64,000 nt of DNA from Pollutimonas harenae (GCF_004153685.1 NZ_SDQD01000001.1:930001-994000); one strand, 5' to 3'. Counted from the first letter of the stretch, positions 16,207 through 25,638 are shown. The notes: generated by a model from the sequence alone, not told the origin. Translations and numbers: made by a program.

Positions 16207-17742
16207 ATGAATGAGACCATGACAATTAATGACTCCCGCCACCGCAAGGCGGTGGAAACAGAAGTGCTGATCATTGGGTCGGGCTTTTCAGGACTGGGGA
16301 TGGCGGTTGCGCTCAAGCGCGAGGGCAAGCGTGACTTCATCGTGCTCGAACGCGCCGATGACGTGGGCGGGACATGGCGGGACAATACCTACCCGGGCGC
16401 GGCTTGCGATATTCAATCGCACTTGTATTCCTACTCTTTTCGCCCGAATCCTCGGTGGAGTCGGGTTTACGCACCGCAGCCTGAAATACTGGATTATTTG
16501 CGAGCCACTGCCCATGATGAAGGCATTGTTCCTCATGTGCGATTTGGCGAAACTGTCCTCAAGGCGAGCTGGGACCCGGCAACGTCCATGTGGCATGTAC
16601 TGACCAGTGCCGGAGAGTACACGGCGTACGCACTCATATCAGCGGCAGGACATTTGTCCGACCCTTCGTATCCGGATATTGATGGACTTTCTTCCTTCGA
16701 GGGCAAGGTGTTTCATTCTGCCCGCTGGGATCATTCTTATTCGACAGCCAATCGACGCATCGGTGTGATTGGTACCGGAGCCTCCGCCATCCAGATTGTG
16801 CCCGAGCTTGCCCGTGAGGCGACACACCTGACGGTCTTCCAGCGCTCGGCGCCATATGTCATACCGCGCCGGGACCACGTATATAGCGAAGCGGAAAAAG
16901 GCTTGTTTACTCGTTTTCCCGATACGGCGCAAGAGCTGCGCGACGAGTTGTTCTGGGGGAACGAATCCCGATTTCCCCAGCGGCGCCAAGTGCCGGCGTT
17001 TATAGAGCAGGTTTCTTCAATGGCGCTGAACCATCTGAAAAATCAAGTGCCTGACGAGACACTGCGGCAAAAGTTGACGCCCAATTATGCGATTGGCTGC
17101 AAACGTATTCTTCTGTCCAATGACTATTATCCGACGCTGATGCAGCCTAACGTATCTCTGGAGACCACTGGCATTTCCCATGTGGATAAGCACGGTGTCG
17201 TACTGAAGAATCAGGACAGGATAGACCTGGACTTGCTGGTCATTGCGACGGGGTTCGAGGCGGCCGACCTGCCCGTCGCCGAAGTCATTCATGGCACCGA
17301 TGGGAAAAGCCTGGCTGAAAAATGGCAGAACGGCGGGCAAGCCTATGCCTGTACCGCAGTATCGGGATTTCCGAATTTTTTCCTGATGCTTGGGCCGAAT
17401 ACGGGGTTGGGAGCAGGTTCGATGATTTTCATGATCGAAACCCAGATCAACTACATCAAGGAAGGGGTAGGATTCATTTGCGATAATGCCGCCTTTGTCG
17501 ATCCAGAGCCGCAAGCACAGCGCAGCTACGTGGAAAGCATTTATCAGCGTAGCGGCGGAAGCGTTTGGCTGGAAGGGGGGTGCAGCAGTTGGTATTTGCA
17601 CCCGCGCAGCGGCAAGCTGACGACACTGTGGCCTGACTTCATGACACAGTTTCGCAAAGAAAACGGGTCTTTCACGCCTACAGGATATCGAGTCACCTTC
17701 CGCATGCCACAAGAAGCGCTGCAGCTTGCAGAGCAAACATGA
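16207..17742 (+). CDS. Flavin-containing Baeyer-Villiger-type monooxygenase
   Basis: A 511-residue class B flavoprotein monooxygenase. The FAD Rossmann motif is GSGFSG (24-29), followed by ERADDVGGTWRDNTYPGAACD (48-68 region). The Baeyer-Villiger fingerprint FxGxxxHxxxWD is present as FEGKVFHSARWD at 164-175, and the NADPH motif GTGASA is at 189-194. Such enzymes insert oxygen next to a ketone carbonyl to give an ester or lactone. The upstream hydrolase could open that product. GGAAGAAAG precedes ATG 16207. Substrate unknown. Confidence 0.93.
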   Translation: MNETMTINDSRHRKAVETEVLIIGSGFSGLGMAVALKREGKRDFIVLERADDVGGTWRDNTYPGAACDIQSHLYSYSFRPNPRWSRVYAPQPEILDYLRATAHDEGIVPHVRFGETVLKASWDPATSMWHVLTSAGEYTAYALISAAGHLSDPSYPDIDGLSSFEGKVFHSARWDHSYSTANRRIGVIGTGASAIQIVPELAREATHLTVFQRSAPYVIPRRDHVYSEAEKGLFTRFPDTAQELRDELFWGNESRFPQRRQVPAFIEQVSSMALNHLKNQVPDETLRQKLTPNYAIGCKRILLSNDYYPTLMQPNVSLETTGISHVDKHGVVLKNQDRIDLDLLVIATGFEAADLPVAEVIHGTDGKSLAEKWQNGGQAYACTAVSGFPNFFLMLGPNTGLGAGSMIFMIETQINYIKEGVGFICDNAAFVDPEPQAQRSYVESIYQRSGGSVWLEGGCSSWYLHPRSGKLTTLWPDFMTQFRKENGSFTPTGYRVTFRMPQEALQLAEQT

Positions 17743-17813
17743 GCCACGCGGCCTACATGCTTTGGGGTACTCCCCCGCCGCGCTTTTGTACTTTTTCTAT
17801 AGCTAAGTGAATT

Positions 17814-18563
17814 ATGTCCATACAGTCTGAAATTTCGCCCGAAGAATGGGCCGTTCGAAAAGATCTGGCAGCCGCGTATCAACTGGCTTTCCTGCATCGT
17901 ATGACGGACCATATCTACACGCATATTTCGGCACGTGTGCCGGGTGATGAAGCGCACTTTCTGATCAACGCCTATGGTTTGACGTTCGACGAGATCACGC
18001 CTGAATCGCTGGTAAAGGTCGATCTTGAAGGCCGTATCATTCTGGATGAAACCCGCCTGGGCATTAATCCGGCGGGTTATGTCATACACAGCGCCATCCA
18101 CGGCGTGCGGCACGATGCAGCTTGTGTGATGCATACGCACACAGCTGCGGGGGTCGCTGTGTCCGCTCAGGAGCGCGGGCTGTTGATGCTGTCGCAACAC
18201 GCCATGCGCTTTCACGAGCGCTTGTCCTACCACGATTATGAAGGCGTTGCGCTCGACCTCGATGAGCAGAAGCGTCTGATTGCTGACCTGGGCTCCACCA
18301 ACGCCATGATTTTGCGTAACCACGGCTTATTGGTCTGCGGTGCAGATGTGGCCGACGCTTTCGATGCCATGTATTACCTGGAGAGGGCTTGCCAGATTCA
18401 GGTCCATGCCTTGGCGGGTGGCATGAAAATCATCGAGCCGTCAGCTGCGGTTGCCGAGAAAGTCGCGCGGCAATTTGATAAATCCGATCGGCCGTCCCGG
18501 GCAAAACAATGGCCTGCAATGCTGCGCATGCTGGAGCGCAATAAGCCTCGCCTGGGCGCCTAG
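17814..18563 (+). CDS. Class II aldolase/adducin-family protein
   Basis: A 249-residue protein with the class II aldolase/adducin fold. Metal-binding histidines are visible in MHTHTAAG (H107, H109) and again in LRNHGLLVCG in the C-terminal half. Family members cleave phosphorylated sugars or act as epimerases, and many uncharacterised ones lie in carboxylate catabolic clusters. Its ribosome-binding site is weak and 71 bp separate it from the monooxygenase gene. The specific reaction cannot be inferred. Confidence 0.9.
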   Translation: MSIQSEISPEEWAVRKDLAAAYQLAFLHRMTDHIYTHISARVPGDEAHFLINAYGLTFDEITPESLVKVDLEGRIILDETRLGINPAGYVIHSAIHGVRHDAACVMHTHTAAGVAVSAQERGLLMLSQHAMRFHERLSYHDYEGVALDLDEQKRLIADLGSTNAMILRNHGLLVCGADVADAFDAMYYLERACQIQVHALAGGMKIIEPSAAVAEKVARQFDKSDRPSRAKQWPAMLRMLERNKPRLGA

Positions 18564-18601
18564 CACGCCACTCTATAACTTCTGTTCAAAAGAGGTCACA
18601 T

Positions 18602-19621
18602 ATGCGCAGCCAGACTTTGCCGCGGGTCGGCATCATTGGCGCGGGAGCAATAGGCTGCACGCTTGCCGCGCGATTCGCCAATGGCGGTTGTGATGTGAAG
18701 CTGGCTGCACGAGCCGAAGCCGCAGCCACCATCCGCCGGCAAGGCTTGCACCTTACCGCAAGCGGAACAGAGATCGCGGCGCAAGTGGCAGTTGCAAAGT
18801 CGCCACAAGATCTGTTGGACAGGGATTACGTCTTTATTGCCGTGAAGCAGCAAGCGTTGCTGGCTGCCGTTAGGGATTGGTTGCCGAAGCTGCCCGAAAC
18901 GGTAGTCGTCATCCCTGCCATCAACGGTATTCCCTGGTGGTTTCTACCGAACGCTCAAGCGTCCAGCACGCCCTCTGGCAAAACACCAGAAGTCGAACTT
19001 GCCGCCCTGTTGCCGGCCGCGCAGATTCTGGGCACGGCGGTCTATCTGACGGCCTATTCGACGGCCCATGGTGTCGCGGTTCAGGGAACGAGAAACCGGC
19101 TGATTATCGGCGAGCTGGACGGAAGCAGCTCCGCCCGGGCTGAGGTATTGAAGACGACCTGCATGGCCGCAGGTATGGATTGCGACATATCGACTGCAAT
19201 TCGCCTCGATGTCTGGATGAAGGCGGTAGGCAATGCGGTGTTCAATCCCCTGAGCGTATTGTCGGGCGGGGACATGGCGTCCATGTTGGCAGATGAGCAC
19301 ATCTCGGAACTGGCTTTGCATATGCTGCGCGAGAGTCTTGCTCTGGGAAGGCGGATAGGCTTGCCTATCGACAGTAGTGCCGAAGAGCGACTCGAGCGAG
19401 CTCGTTCTGCGGGGAACGCGCAGACCTCCATGCTGCAGGATTACCTCAAAGGAAAGCCTTTGGAGGTGGAAGCCATTATCGGCGCCATGGTCAGACTGGG
19501 CCGGCAATACGAAACGAAGATGCCCTTTACCGAGGCTATTTATGGCCTGGTTCGCAGCGCTTCGTTGAACAATCCTTTTTTGAGAACGACAAGTAACACA
19601 ACGGAGGAAAAGACAAAATGA
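18602..19621 (+). CDS. Ketopantoate reductase-like (ApbA/PanE family) oxidoreductase
   Basis: A 339-residue protein with the N-terminal NAD(P) motif GAGAIG (13-18) and the family catalytic pattern MKAVGNAVFNPLSVL, with K207, N211 and N215. The C-terminal helical domain is complete. The family reduces 2-oxo acids such as 2-dehydropantoate, but catabolic clusters often carry paralogues of other specificity, which is more likely here. AAGAGGTCACAT precedes ATG 18602. The stop overlaps the following receptor gene (ATGA), tying it to transport. Confidence 0.88.
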   Translation: MRSQTLPRVGIIGAGAIGCTLAARFANGGCDVKLAARAEAAATIRRQGLHLTASGTEIAAQVAVAKSPQDLLDRDYVFIAVKQQALLAAVRDWLPKLPETVVVIPAINGIPWWFLPNAQASSTPSGKTPEVELAALLPAAQILGTAVYLTAYSTAHGVAVQGTRNRLIIGELDGSSSARAEVLKTTCMAAGMDCDISTAIRLDVWMKAVGNAVFNPLSVLSGGDMASMLADEHISELALHMLRESLALGRRIGLPIDSSAEERLERARSAGNAQTSMLQDYLKGKPLEVEAIIGAMVRLGRQYETKMPFTEAIYGLVRSASLNNPFLRTTSNTTEEKTK

Positions 19622-20583
19622 GAATCTATAAACTGAGCTTGGCGGTTGCGGCATTTTGCACGTCTATCGCTGCGCAGGCCGCAAACTACCCAAGCAAGCC
19701 GGTCGACATCGTCGTGCCGTTTACGCCTGGGGGCGTAACCGATGCAATGACCAGGAATCTGGCGGACAAACTGCAAGAGAAGCTGGGGCAGCCCGTTGTT
19801 GTTGTGAATAAGCCCGGCGCCGGCACGGTGATCGCCAGCAATTACGTCGCCAGGACGAAACCTGACGGTTATACCTTGTTGATGGCCGCCTCTTCGCTGG
19901 GCATTGCCCCGCACTTGTATAAGTCCACGGTGACCTATGATGTCAAAAAGGACTTCTCACCGATTGCGCTCGTGGCTGTAGTGCCGCATCTGCTTGTCGT
20001 CGATAGCAAGATTCCCGCCAAATCGGTGGGCGAGCTCATCGCCTACCTGGGAAAGAATCCGGATCGAGCCACATATGCTTCATCGGGCAACGGCACCTCC
20101 AATCATCTGGAGGGCGAGCTTTTCGCTTCATTGTCCAGCCTGGAAATGACACATGTGCCTTATAAAGGAAGTGCGCCCGGCCTGACCTCTCTGGCGAGCG
20201 GCGATGTGACCATGATGTTTGTCGACGTTGCCGCAGCAAAGCCGTTCCTCGAGTCCGGCAAGGTCAGGGCCCTGGCCGTGACGACTCCGCAACGATCAAA
20301 ACAAATGCCTGACCTGCCGACCGTCAGCGAATCGGGGTTGCAGAAGTTTGATGCCATGCCCTGGCTGGGCATTGTTGCGGCAGCGGGCACACCGAAAGAG
20401 ATAGTCATTCAGCTGAATGACGCCCTGAAGGAAATTGGCGCCGACTCAACTCTGGCTGCTCAGTTTTCGACAATGGGGCTCGATCCGGTGTTCAATTTGC
20501 CAGACGAGTTCGCCTCATTTATTCAGGAAGAGAACGACAAATGGGCCACGGTCATCAAGCAAGCAAAGATCGTCGTGGAATAG
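19618..20583 (+). CDS. Bug-family (TctC-like) periplasmic receptor
   Basis: A 321-residue extracytoplasmic binding protein of the Bug family, greatly expanded in Bordetella relatives. It starts with a signal peptide (MRIYKLSLAVAAFCTSIAAQA) followed by NYPSKPVDIVVPFTPGG, the standard Bug opening. The TctA/TctB membrane partners are not nearby, which is common for Bug receptors. It overlaps the reductase gene by 4 bases, so it probably captures the substrate or an intermediate of the monooxygenase cassette. Confidence 0.93.
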   Translation: MRIYKLSLAVAAFCTSIAAQAANYPSKPVDIVVPFTPGGVTDAMTRNLADKLQEKLGQPVVVVNKPGAGTVIASNYVARTKPDGYTLLMAASSLGIAPHLYKSTVTYDVKKDFSPIALVAVVPHLLVVDSKIPAKSVGELIAYLGKNPDRATYASSGNGTSNHLEGELFASLSSLEMTHVPYKGSAPGLTSLASGDVTMMFVDVAAAKPFLESGKVRALAVTTPQRSKQMPDLPTVSESGLQKFDAMPWLGIVAAAGTPKEIVIQLNDALKEIGADSTLAAQFSTMGLDPVFNLPDEFASFIQEENDKWATVIKQAKIVVE

Positions 20584-20618
20584 GGCTGATAGTGCCGCCA
20601 TGATTCCGATACGGGGCA

Positions 20619-21350
20619 TCACTGAGCCTGTATGTCGTTTACGCTGCCTGTGCTGGCGCCCAGCAGCTCACTCCATTGGCTGAATGCAAAATACCGTGGT
20701 GCATCTTCCAGGGCAGGGTCGCCGTAGCCCGAAGCGTGCAGTACAAAGCGTACGCCGGCATTGCGCGCGCATTCAGCATCGATGGAGGTGTCGCCAAAAT
20801 ACAGGCATTGTTCGGGTTCCAGACCCAGCATGCGTATGGTTTCCAGCAGAGGTATGGGCGATGGCTTGGGCTGTGCCCAGCTGTCGGAGCCGCTGATGAA
20901 ATCGAACAGTCCGTGTATGCCGACTTTGTGAGTGGCCGCCAACGCACTGGCGTGGACTTTGTTGGTGCAGATACCCATGGCCAGCGAGGCGTCGCGGCAG
21001 GCGTTCAGCACGTCTTGGGCACCCGCATAAAGTTGAGTGGTGCCATGGCCTAGCGTGGAATAGTTTTGTACATACTGGGCCTTGAGCGGACTAAAGTCGG
21101 TGGGCGCCTGCCAGCCCATATCGGCCAGGATGTCGCGCATGATTCCTTCGCTGGTGCCATGCAGATTATCGGGGAAATAATCTTGTGGCAGGGTGCCCAG
21201 GCCTGCTTGCTGGAATGTCAGGCGCATGCCGTTGATGATGTCGGCGGCGCTGTCGACGATCGTGCCATCCAGGTCGAACACCAGGCCGCGTACGTCGTCC
21301 CGCTGGAGTAATGAGTGCAGGGTCAGGTCTGTTGTGGTTGATTCAGGCAC
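20619..21350 (-). CDS. HAD-family phosphatase (phosphoglycolate phosphatase-like)
   Basis: A 243-residue HAD hydrolase with the nucleophile motif FDLDGT (D26 and D28), a helical cap, a threonine/lysine region GICTNK, and the acidic motif FGDTSIDAECARNAG near the C-terminus. It resembles phosphoglycolate phosphatases of the Gph type, although HAD specificity is hard to predict. It is convergent with the preceding receptor gene and appears monocistronic. If it is Gph-like it releases glycolate, which fits the nearby 2-hydroxyacid dehydrogenase and dehalogenase genes. Confidence 0.82.
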   Translation of the reverse strand: MPESTTTDLTLHSLLQRDDVRGLVFDLDGTIVDSAADIINGMRLTFQQAGLGTLPQDYFPDNLHGTSEGIMRDILADMGWQAPTDFSPLKAQYVQNYSTLGHGTTQLYAGAQDVLNACRDASLAMGICTNKVHASALAATHKVGIHGLFDFISGSDSWAQPKPSPIPLLETIRMLGLEPEQCLYFGDTSIDAECARNAGVRFVLHASGYGDPALEDAPRYFAFSQWSELLGASTGSVNDIQAQ

Positions 21351-21462
21351 GTTTCAAAAGTCCTTCAGGAGAGGCAACATAAGCGATCAATATGCGGTCC
21401 ATATAGTGCATGCGCAGGACGGCGTTCTTTGCGGATACCGCAGCATTGTAGGCGTCTAGTCT

Positions 21463-22392
21463 TTAGTGGGTTTGCTGGCGACCTTTGCTGACCATCACCA
21501 TGCCGATGCCGCCCAGCACCAGAATGCATGACACCATAAGCTGCAGTGTCAGGACTTCTCCCAATAATGCCGTACCCATTATTGCCGTAAGAATAGGGAC
21601 GGATAGCTGGACAGTGCTGGCCTTCAGTACGGTAAGTTGTTTCATGACACCATACCAGATCACGTAGCCCAGTCCCGATGTAACGGTGCCGGACAAGATA
21701 GCGTAGGTCAAGCCGCGGGCATCCCAGTGCAGCGTGGCTAGCAAAGGCACGAGGGCCATCAGGCTAAAGGGAACGGCGCGGGCAAAATTGCTGGCCGTCG
21801 AGGCCAAAGGGTTGGCGGCACCCTTGCCCCGTATTGAATACCAGCCCCACGCTGCGCCAGCGATCGCCATGAGCCCGGCGGCACCCAGGGGCGGGGCACT
21901 GCTGCCGGGCAGTAGCAGGAGCACCAGGCCAGTAATGCTGATCAGCAATCCGACCATGGATAGTGCTGTCGGACGCTCGCCTTTGATCATGCCGTACAGA
22001 AGCATGGAAAGCTGTACGCTGCCGAAAAGAATCAGGGCGCCGACACCCGATTCCATATTGGTATAGGCCAATGAAAAAGAAAGGGCATACAAGACAAGCG
22101 CGATGGCACCCAACCAGCTGCCGGATTGTCGAGCGGATGTTGCGGCTTGCGCCACAGGCGTGGCTGATGCCCGCCGCGATGAAAAGCAGACTAATGCATA
22201 AAGAATGAGTGCACCGCTTGCGAGCCTGAGCGTGGTAAAGCTTAAAGGATCGATGTGACGTTCCATGAGCGCCAGGCGGCATAGTATGGAATTACCGGCA
22301 AAGGCCAGCATGGACAGGCAGGTAAGCAGCGTTGTCCGGATGGCCAGATTTGCTTCCTGGCTGCGACCTGTTCCGTGGGCATTTGGGAGCAT
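21463..22392 (-). CDS. EamA/DMT-family transporter
   Basis: A 309-residue hydrophobic protein with two EamA repeats, about ten membrane segments in all. The second repeat begins near GLMAIAGAAWGWYSIRGKG and contains the late motif LSVPILTAIMGTALLGE. Members usually export amino acids or other metabolites, and the substrate cannot be predicted. The gene is divergent from the 2-hydroxyacid dehydrogenase gene across 128 bp containing AT-rich sequence with TTGTTGAACAA and TTGTTAAATT, a likely shared promoter zone. Confidence 0.88.
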   Translation of the reverse strand: MLPNAHGTGRSQEANLAIRTTLLTCLSMLAFAGNSILCRLALMERHIDPLSFTTLRLASGALILYALVCFSSRRASATPVAQAATSARQSGSWLGAIALVLYALSFSLAYTNMESGVGALILFGSVQLSMLLYGMIKGERPTALSMVGLLISITGLVLLLLPGSSAPPLGAAGLMAIAGAAWGWYSIRGKGAANPLASTASNFARAVPFSLMALVPLLATLHWDARGLTYAILSGTVTSGLGYVIWYGVMKQLTVLKASTVQLSVPILTAIMGTALLGEVLTLQLMVSCILVLGGIGMVMVSKGRQQTH

Positions 22393-22520
22393 CGTGAAAC
22401 TATATCCCTTGACCTGGCTTTTTGCTACGAAATCATGTTGGAAGCAGCCTTGTCAGGCTATTGTTGAACAACTTACTTTGTTAAATTGGACGATAGTTCG
22501 AGACCTCTTCAGGAAGCTGC

Positions 22521-23456
22521 ATGATAAATGTAATATTTGCCTCTGGCCACGATGCCGAGCCGCAAGAGTGGATAGCGCCGCTGCAACGGGAATTACCCGG
22601 CGTTCGCATTACAAACTGGGACGGGGCAGCGCAGCCGGTGGGTGCCCAGTTGGCCGTAGTATGGAAGCCACCTAAGAACCTGTTCATGCGCGAGACGCAG
22701 CTTGAAGCTGTATTCAACCTGGGAGCCGGTGTCGATGCTTTGTTGCAGCTGCCTGGCTTGCCCGCCGATCTGCCCATCATTCGCCTGGAAGATGCCGGCA
22801 TGGGTGTGCAGATGGCTGAATATGTGGTTCACGCGCTGTTGCGCGCATCCCGTGGATTTGAACAGTATCAGGTGCAACAGCGGCAAGGCAGGTGGGCCCC
22901 TTTGCCAGACATACAGCGTGCGCAGTGGCCGGTTGGCGTCATGGGTACCGGCTTGATGGGAGCGAGGCTAGCGCAAACCCTGGCCGCGCTCGAGTACCCT
23001 GTGGCAAGCTGGTCTCGGCGTGGCAAAGAGATGCCGGGCGTACAAAAATTTGCGTCGCAAGCCGAGTTTCCGGACTTTCTGGCCCGTACCCGCGTGCTGG
23101 TCAATGTTCTGCCGTTGACACCCGAAACTCAGGGCATACTGTGCCGGGATACCTTTGAGCAGCTGCTGCCTGACGCCTATATTGTCAACGTGGGACGGGG
23201 CGAACACCTGATCGACGATGATCTGCTGCACGGTCTGGAGTCGGGCCGTGTCAAGGGCGCAACGCTCGATGTGTTTGTGCAAGAACCGCTGCCGGCTGCC
23301 CATCCGTTCTGGGCGCATCCGGCCATCACTATTACGCCCCACATCGCCGCAGCCAGTCTGCGCGATGAAACCATCAAGCAGATTGCGTCAAAGATCAGAG
23401 GGTTCTTGAATGGCGAAACCCTGACGGGTACGGTGAATAGAACTCTGGGGTATTAG
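22521..23456 (+). CDS. D-2-hydroxyacid dehydrogenase, glyoxylate/hydroxypyruvate reductase A-like
   Basis: A 311-residue member of the D-isomer-specific 2-hydroxyacid dehydrogenases, closest in pattern to GhrA. The NAD(P) motif GTGLMG is at 142-147, and the catalytic residues appear as R226 (NVGRGEHLID), E255 (VFVQEPLP) and H274 (TPHIAAAS). The FNLGAGVDALL segment (65-75) is typical of GhrA. It reduces glyoxylate or hydroxypyruvate. The downstream dehalogenase-type gene would yield glycolate from haloacetate, so both may belong to two-carbon acid metabolism. AGGAAGC precedes ATG 22521. Confidence 0.88.
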   Translation: MINVIFASGHDAEPQEWIAPLQRELPGVRITNWDGAAQPVGAQLAVVWKPPKNLFMRETQLEAVFNLGAGVDALLQLPGLPADLPIIRLEDAGMGVQMAEYVVHALLRASRGFEQYQVQQRQGRWAPLPDIQRAQWPVGVMGTGLMGARLAQTLAALEYPVASWSRRGKEMPGVQKFASQAEFPDFLARTRVLVNVLPLTPETQGILCRDTFEQLLPDAYIVNVGRGEHLIDDDLLHGLESGRVKGATLDVFVQEPLPAAHPFWAHPAITITPHIAAASLRDETIKQIASKIRGFLNGETLTGTVNRTLGY

Positions 23457-23495
23457 GCCGCCAGAAACGACATTTTTGTCAGGAGACTACCAGAC

Positions 23496-24404
23496 ATGTT
23501 CGAAGGATTTGAGGCATTTCAGATTCAAACAAGCGACCCGGAAGTTCAGATCACCGGAAAGCGCGGTGGGTCGGGTTCACCGTTGTTGCTCATACACGGC
23601 AACCCTCTGTCGCACATGAGCTGGGCAGGCGTGGCCGACGCGCTTGCTGAGCACTTTACGGTTGTGGTCGTTGACATCCGTGGTTACGGACACAGCAGCA
23701 AACCCAAAGGCTTGCCTGATCACAGCAACTATACTTTTCGCCGTATGGCCCAGGACCATGTTGAAGTAATGAATCATTTTGGATTCAGGCAATTTTCCGT
23801 TGCTGGCCACGACCGTGGTGCGCGGGTTGCTCATAGAATGTGTCTGGACCACGAAGCAGCCATTACCAAGGCTGCCTTTCTGGATATCCTGCCTACCGAG
23901 TTCGTATGGCGCGAGCTGGGAGACCTGGACATTGGGCTCAGCCTCTACCACTGGAGTTTCCTGTCCCAGCCCTTGGGGTTTCCCGAGGCCTTGCTAAAGA
24001 ATAACGAGCCGCTGTATATCCGCAGCAAGCTCATGAGCCAGGGTCTGGGCAAAGGCGGTTTCACCGAGGAGCAGATTCAGTATTACACCGAACTGTGTAC
24101 GCCCGAGAATATTCATGGCGTCTGCGAAGATTATCGCGCTTCCGCAACACTTGATATACAGTTCGACCGCGAAGACAGGCTGGCGGGTAAAAAAGTGACA
24201 TGCCCGGTCATGCTGCTATGGGGACAATCGAGCCATACGGCCCGGCACGAGGGCGGTCCCGCAAAAATATGGGCGCCGTACGCAAGCAATATTGCCCACG
24301 CAGAAGCCTTGCCCTGCGGCCACTATCCAATGCAACAGGCACCCGAGCAAACTCAAGAAGCAATGCTCGCATTCTTCCGCGAGCCCAGGAATTCGCTGAG
24401 CTAA
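23496..24404 (+). CDS. Fluoroacetate/haloacetate dehalogenase-type alpha/beta hydrolase
   Basis: A 302-residue alpha/beta hydrolase carrying the residue set known for fluoroacetate dehalogenase: aspartate nucleophile D106 in AGHDRGARVAHRM, carboxylate-binding R107 and R110, acid D130 in FLDILPT, halide-pocket H152, W153 (YHWSFLSQP) and Y213 (CEDYRA), and base H276 (CGHYPMQQAPEQ). The nucleophile is Asp, not Ser, which excludes an ordinary esterase. The likely reaction is hydrolysis of a haloacetate to glycolate. CAGGAGACTACCAGAC precedes ATG 23496. It ends 3 bp before the convergent enolase-superfamily gene. Confidence 0.88.
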   Translation: MFEGFEAFQIQTSDPEVQITGKRGGSGSPLLLIHGNPLSHMSWAGVADALAEHFTVVVVDIRGYGHSSKPKGLPDHSNYTFRRMAQDHVEVMNHFGFRQFSVAGHDRGARVAHRMCLDHEAAITKAAFLDILPTEFVWRELGDLDIGLSLYHWSFLSQPLGFPEALLKNNEPLYIRSKLMSQGLGKGGFTEEQIQYYTELCTPENIHGVCEDYRASATLDIQFDREDRLAGKKVTCPVMLLWGQSSHTARHEGGPAKIWAPYASNIAHAEALPCGHYPMQQAPEQTQEAMLAFFREPRNSLS

Positions 24405-24407
24405 GCC

Positions 24408-25559
24408 TCAGCCATATTTATGCGGAACCAGGAAACCGCCCACCGCTTGCAGGTCGGGCGTAATGCCCAGGCCGGATGCCTCGGGCAGTGTGATGGCACC
24501 GTCGGTGGGGTACACCAGTTCGCCAGCAAAATGATCACGCAGAGGATTCGGGTTTGAGTCGACTTCGACAAAGCCGTCGCCGCCGACGGCGGCCTTCAGA
24601 TGCATGGATGCCACCAGACCCACGCCGCCCCCCAGCCAGTGCGGGCAAAACAGGCGGTTACCAGCGAGCGCCTGCTTTCCTACCGGTACGCAGCCGCTGA
24701 AGCCACCCCATTTTCCGAGGTCGGGCTGCAGCACGGCGAAAGCACCGGAAGCAATGGCAGCCGAGAACTCGGCTTCGCCGCGCATGTTTTCGCCGGCTGC
24801 CAGCGGTATCTTCGACTCCTTGGCCAGTTGTACCCATTGCTCAAGATTGTGATCGACGCGGATCGGCTCTTCCAGCCATAGCGGTTTGCACTCGGCCAAC
24901 AGCTCGCTCATTTCGATCGCTGAATCCGGCGTCCAGCCTTGGTTGGCATCTATCATCAACAGCGTGTCATCGCCGAACATGCTGCGTAAGGCGCGCAGAT
25001 TGGTCAGATCACGTTGCACACCAAAACCAACCTTGAGCTTGAAGGCCCGATAACCTTCTTCTTTTTTTTGTGCGGCGAGATGTTCGGGAGCAGTCGGGCT
25101 GAGTCCCGAGGCATAAACCTGCACGTGTCGGCTACCGCCCAATAGTTTCCATAGAGGTTGATTCAGGTGCCTGGCGGTCAGGTCCCACATGGCGATATCG
25201 GCACCCGCGATGGCTTGCGCCATGGTGCCTGGCTCGCCGGTTTGCAGGCCCAGCACATGAAGGCGCTGTGCCAGTGCGTTGAAGGCATGGGTAGGGTGAG
25301 GCCAGGCCTGCTCTTTCAGTATGGGTGCAATACACGATTCAAGTATGCGTGCACGATGCTCGGCGCCCACGCCGGGAAAGTTGCACCAGATTTCGCCCCA
25401 GCCGACGGCGCCTTCATCGTCTTCGATGCGTACCAGGACGGCCGGCCGGTCGTGCATGATGCCAAACGACGTCTCCACCGGTTCGGTAACAGGTGCTCTA
25501 TAGACGAATGCCTCGACTTTTGCCACGTGAATCGGGCTAAGCTCAGGAAGGGGAGTCAT
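24408..25559 (-). CDS. Enolase-superfamily enzyme (mandelate racemase/muconate lactonizing type)
   Basis: A 383-residue two-domain enolase-superfamily protein. The KxK motif is K174-L-K176, the metal ligands are D204 (MIDANQGW), E230 or E231 (WLEEP) and E257 (AAGENM), and a late base candidate is H307 (CPHWLGGG). Reactions in the family start with proton abstraction next to a carboxylate: racemisation, dehydration or cycloisomerisation. It is the last gene of a minus-strand operon with a GMC oxidoreductase and an ABC transporter. The spaced KxK and late His point to the mandelate racemase subgroup, perhaps an acid-sugar dehydratase; this is inference. Confidence 0.88.
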   Translation of the reverse strand: MTPLPELSPIHVAKVEAFVYRAPVTEPVETSFGIMHDRPAVLVRIEDDEGAVGWGEIWCNFPGVGAEHRARILESCIAPILKEQAWPHPTHAFNALAQRLHVLGLQTGEPGTMAQAIAGADIAMWDLTARHLNQPLWKLLGGSRHVQVYASGLSPTAPEHLAAQKKEEGYRAFKLKVGFGVQRDLTNLRALRSMFGDDTLLMIDANQGWTPDSAIEMSELLAECKPLWLEEPIRVDHNLEQWVQLAKESKIPLAAGENMRGEAEFSAAIASGAFAVLQPDLGKWGGFSGCVPVGKQALAGNRLFCPHWLGGGVGLVASMHLKAAVGGDGFVEVDSNPNPLRDHFAGELVYPTDGAITLPEASGLGITPDLQAVGGFLVPHKYG

Positions 25560-25638
25560 GGATTCAATCTGCCTTGGTTCGTGCCTTGTTATATGTGGTG
25601 TGTGTGCCTGCTAGCGTAAAGTGTGCTGCTTGGCCGGA

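Noticed and set aside
18602-19621. Pantothenate synthesis panE
   Set aside because: The protein is in the ketopantoate reductase family, but its position inside a monooxygenase/Bug cassette argues against the housekeeping role, so no gene symbol is given.
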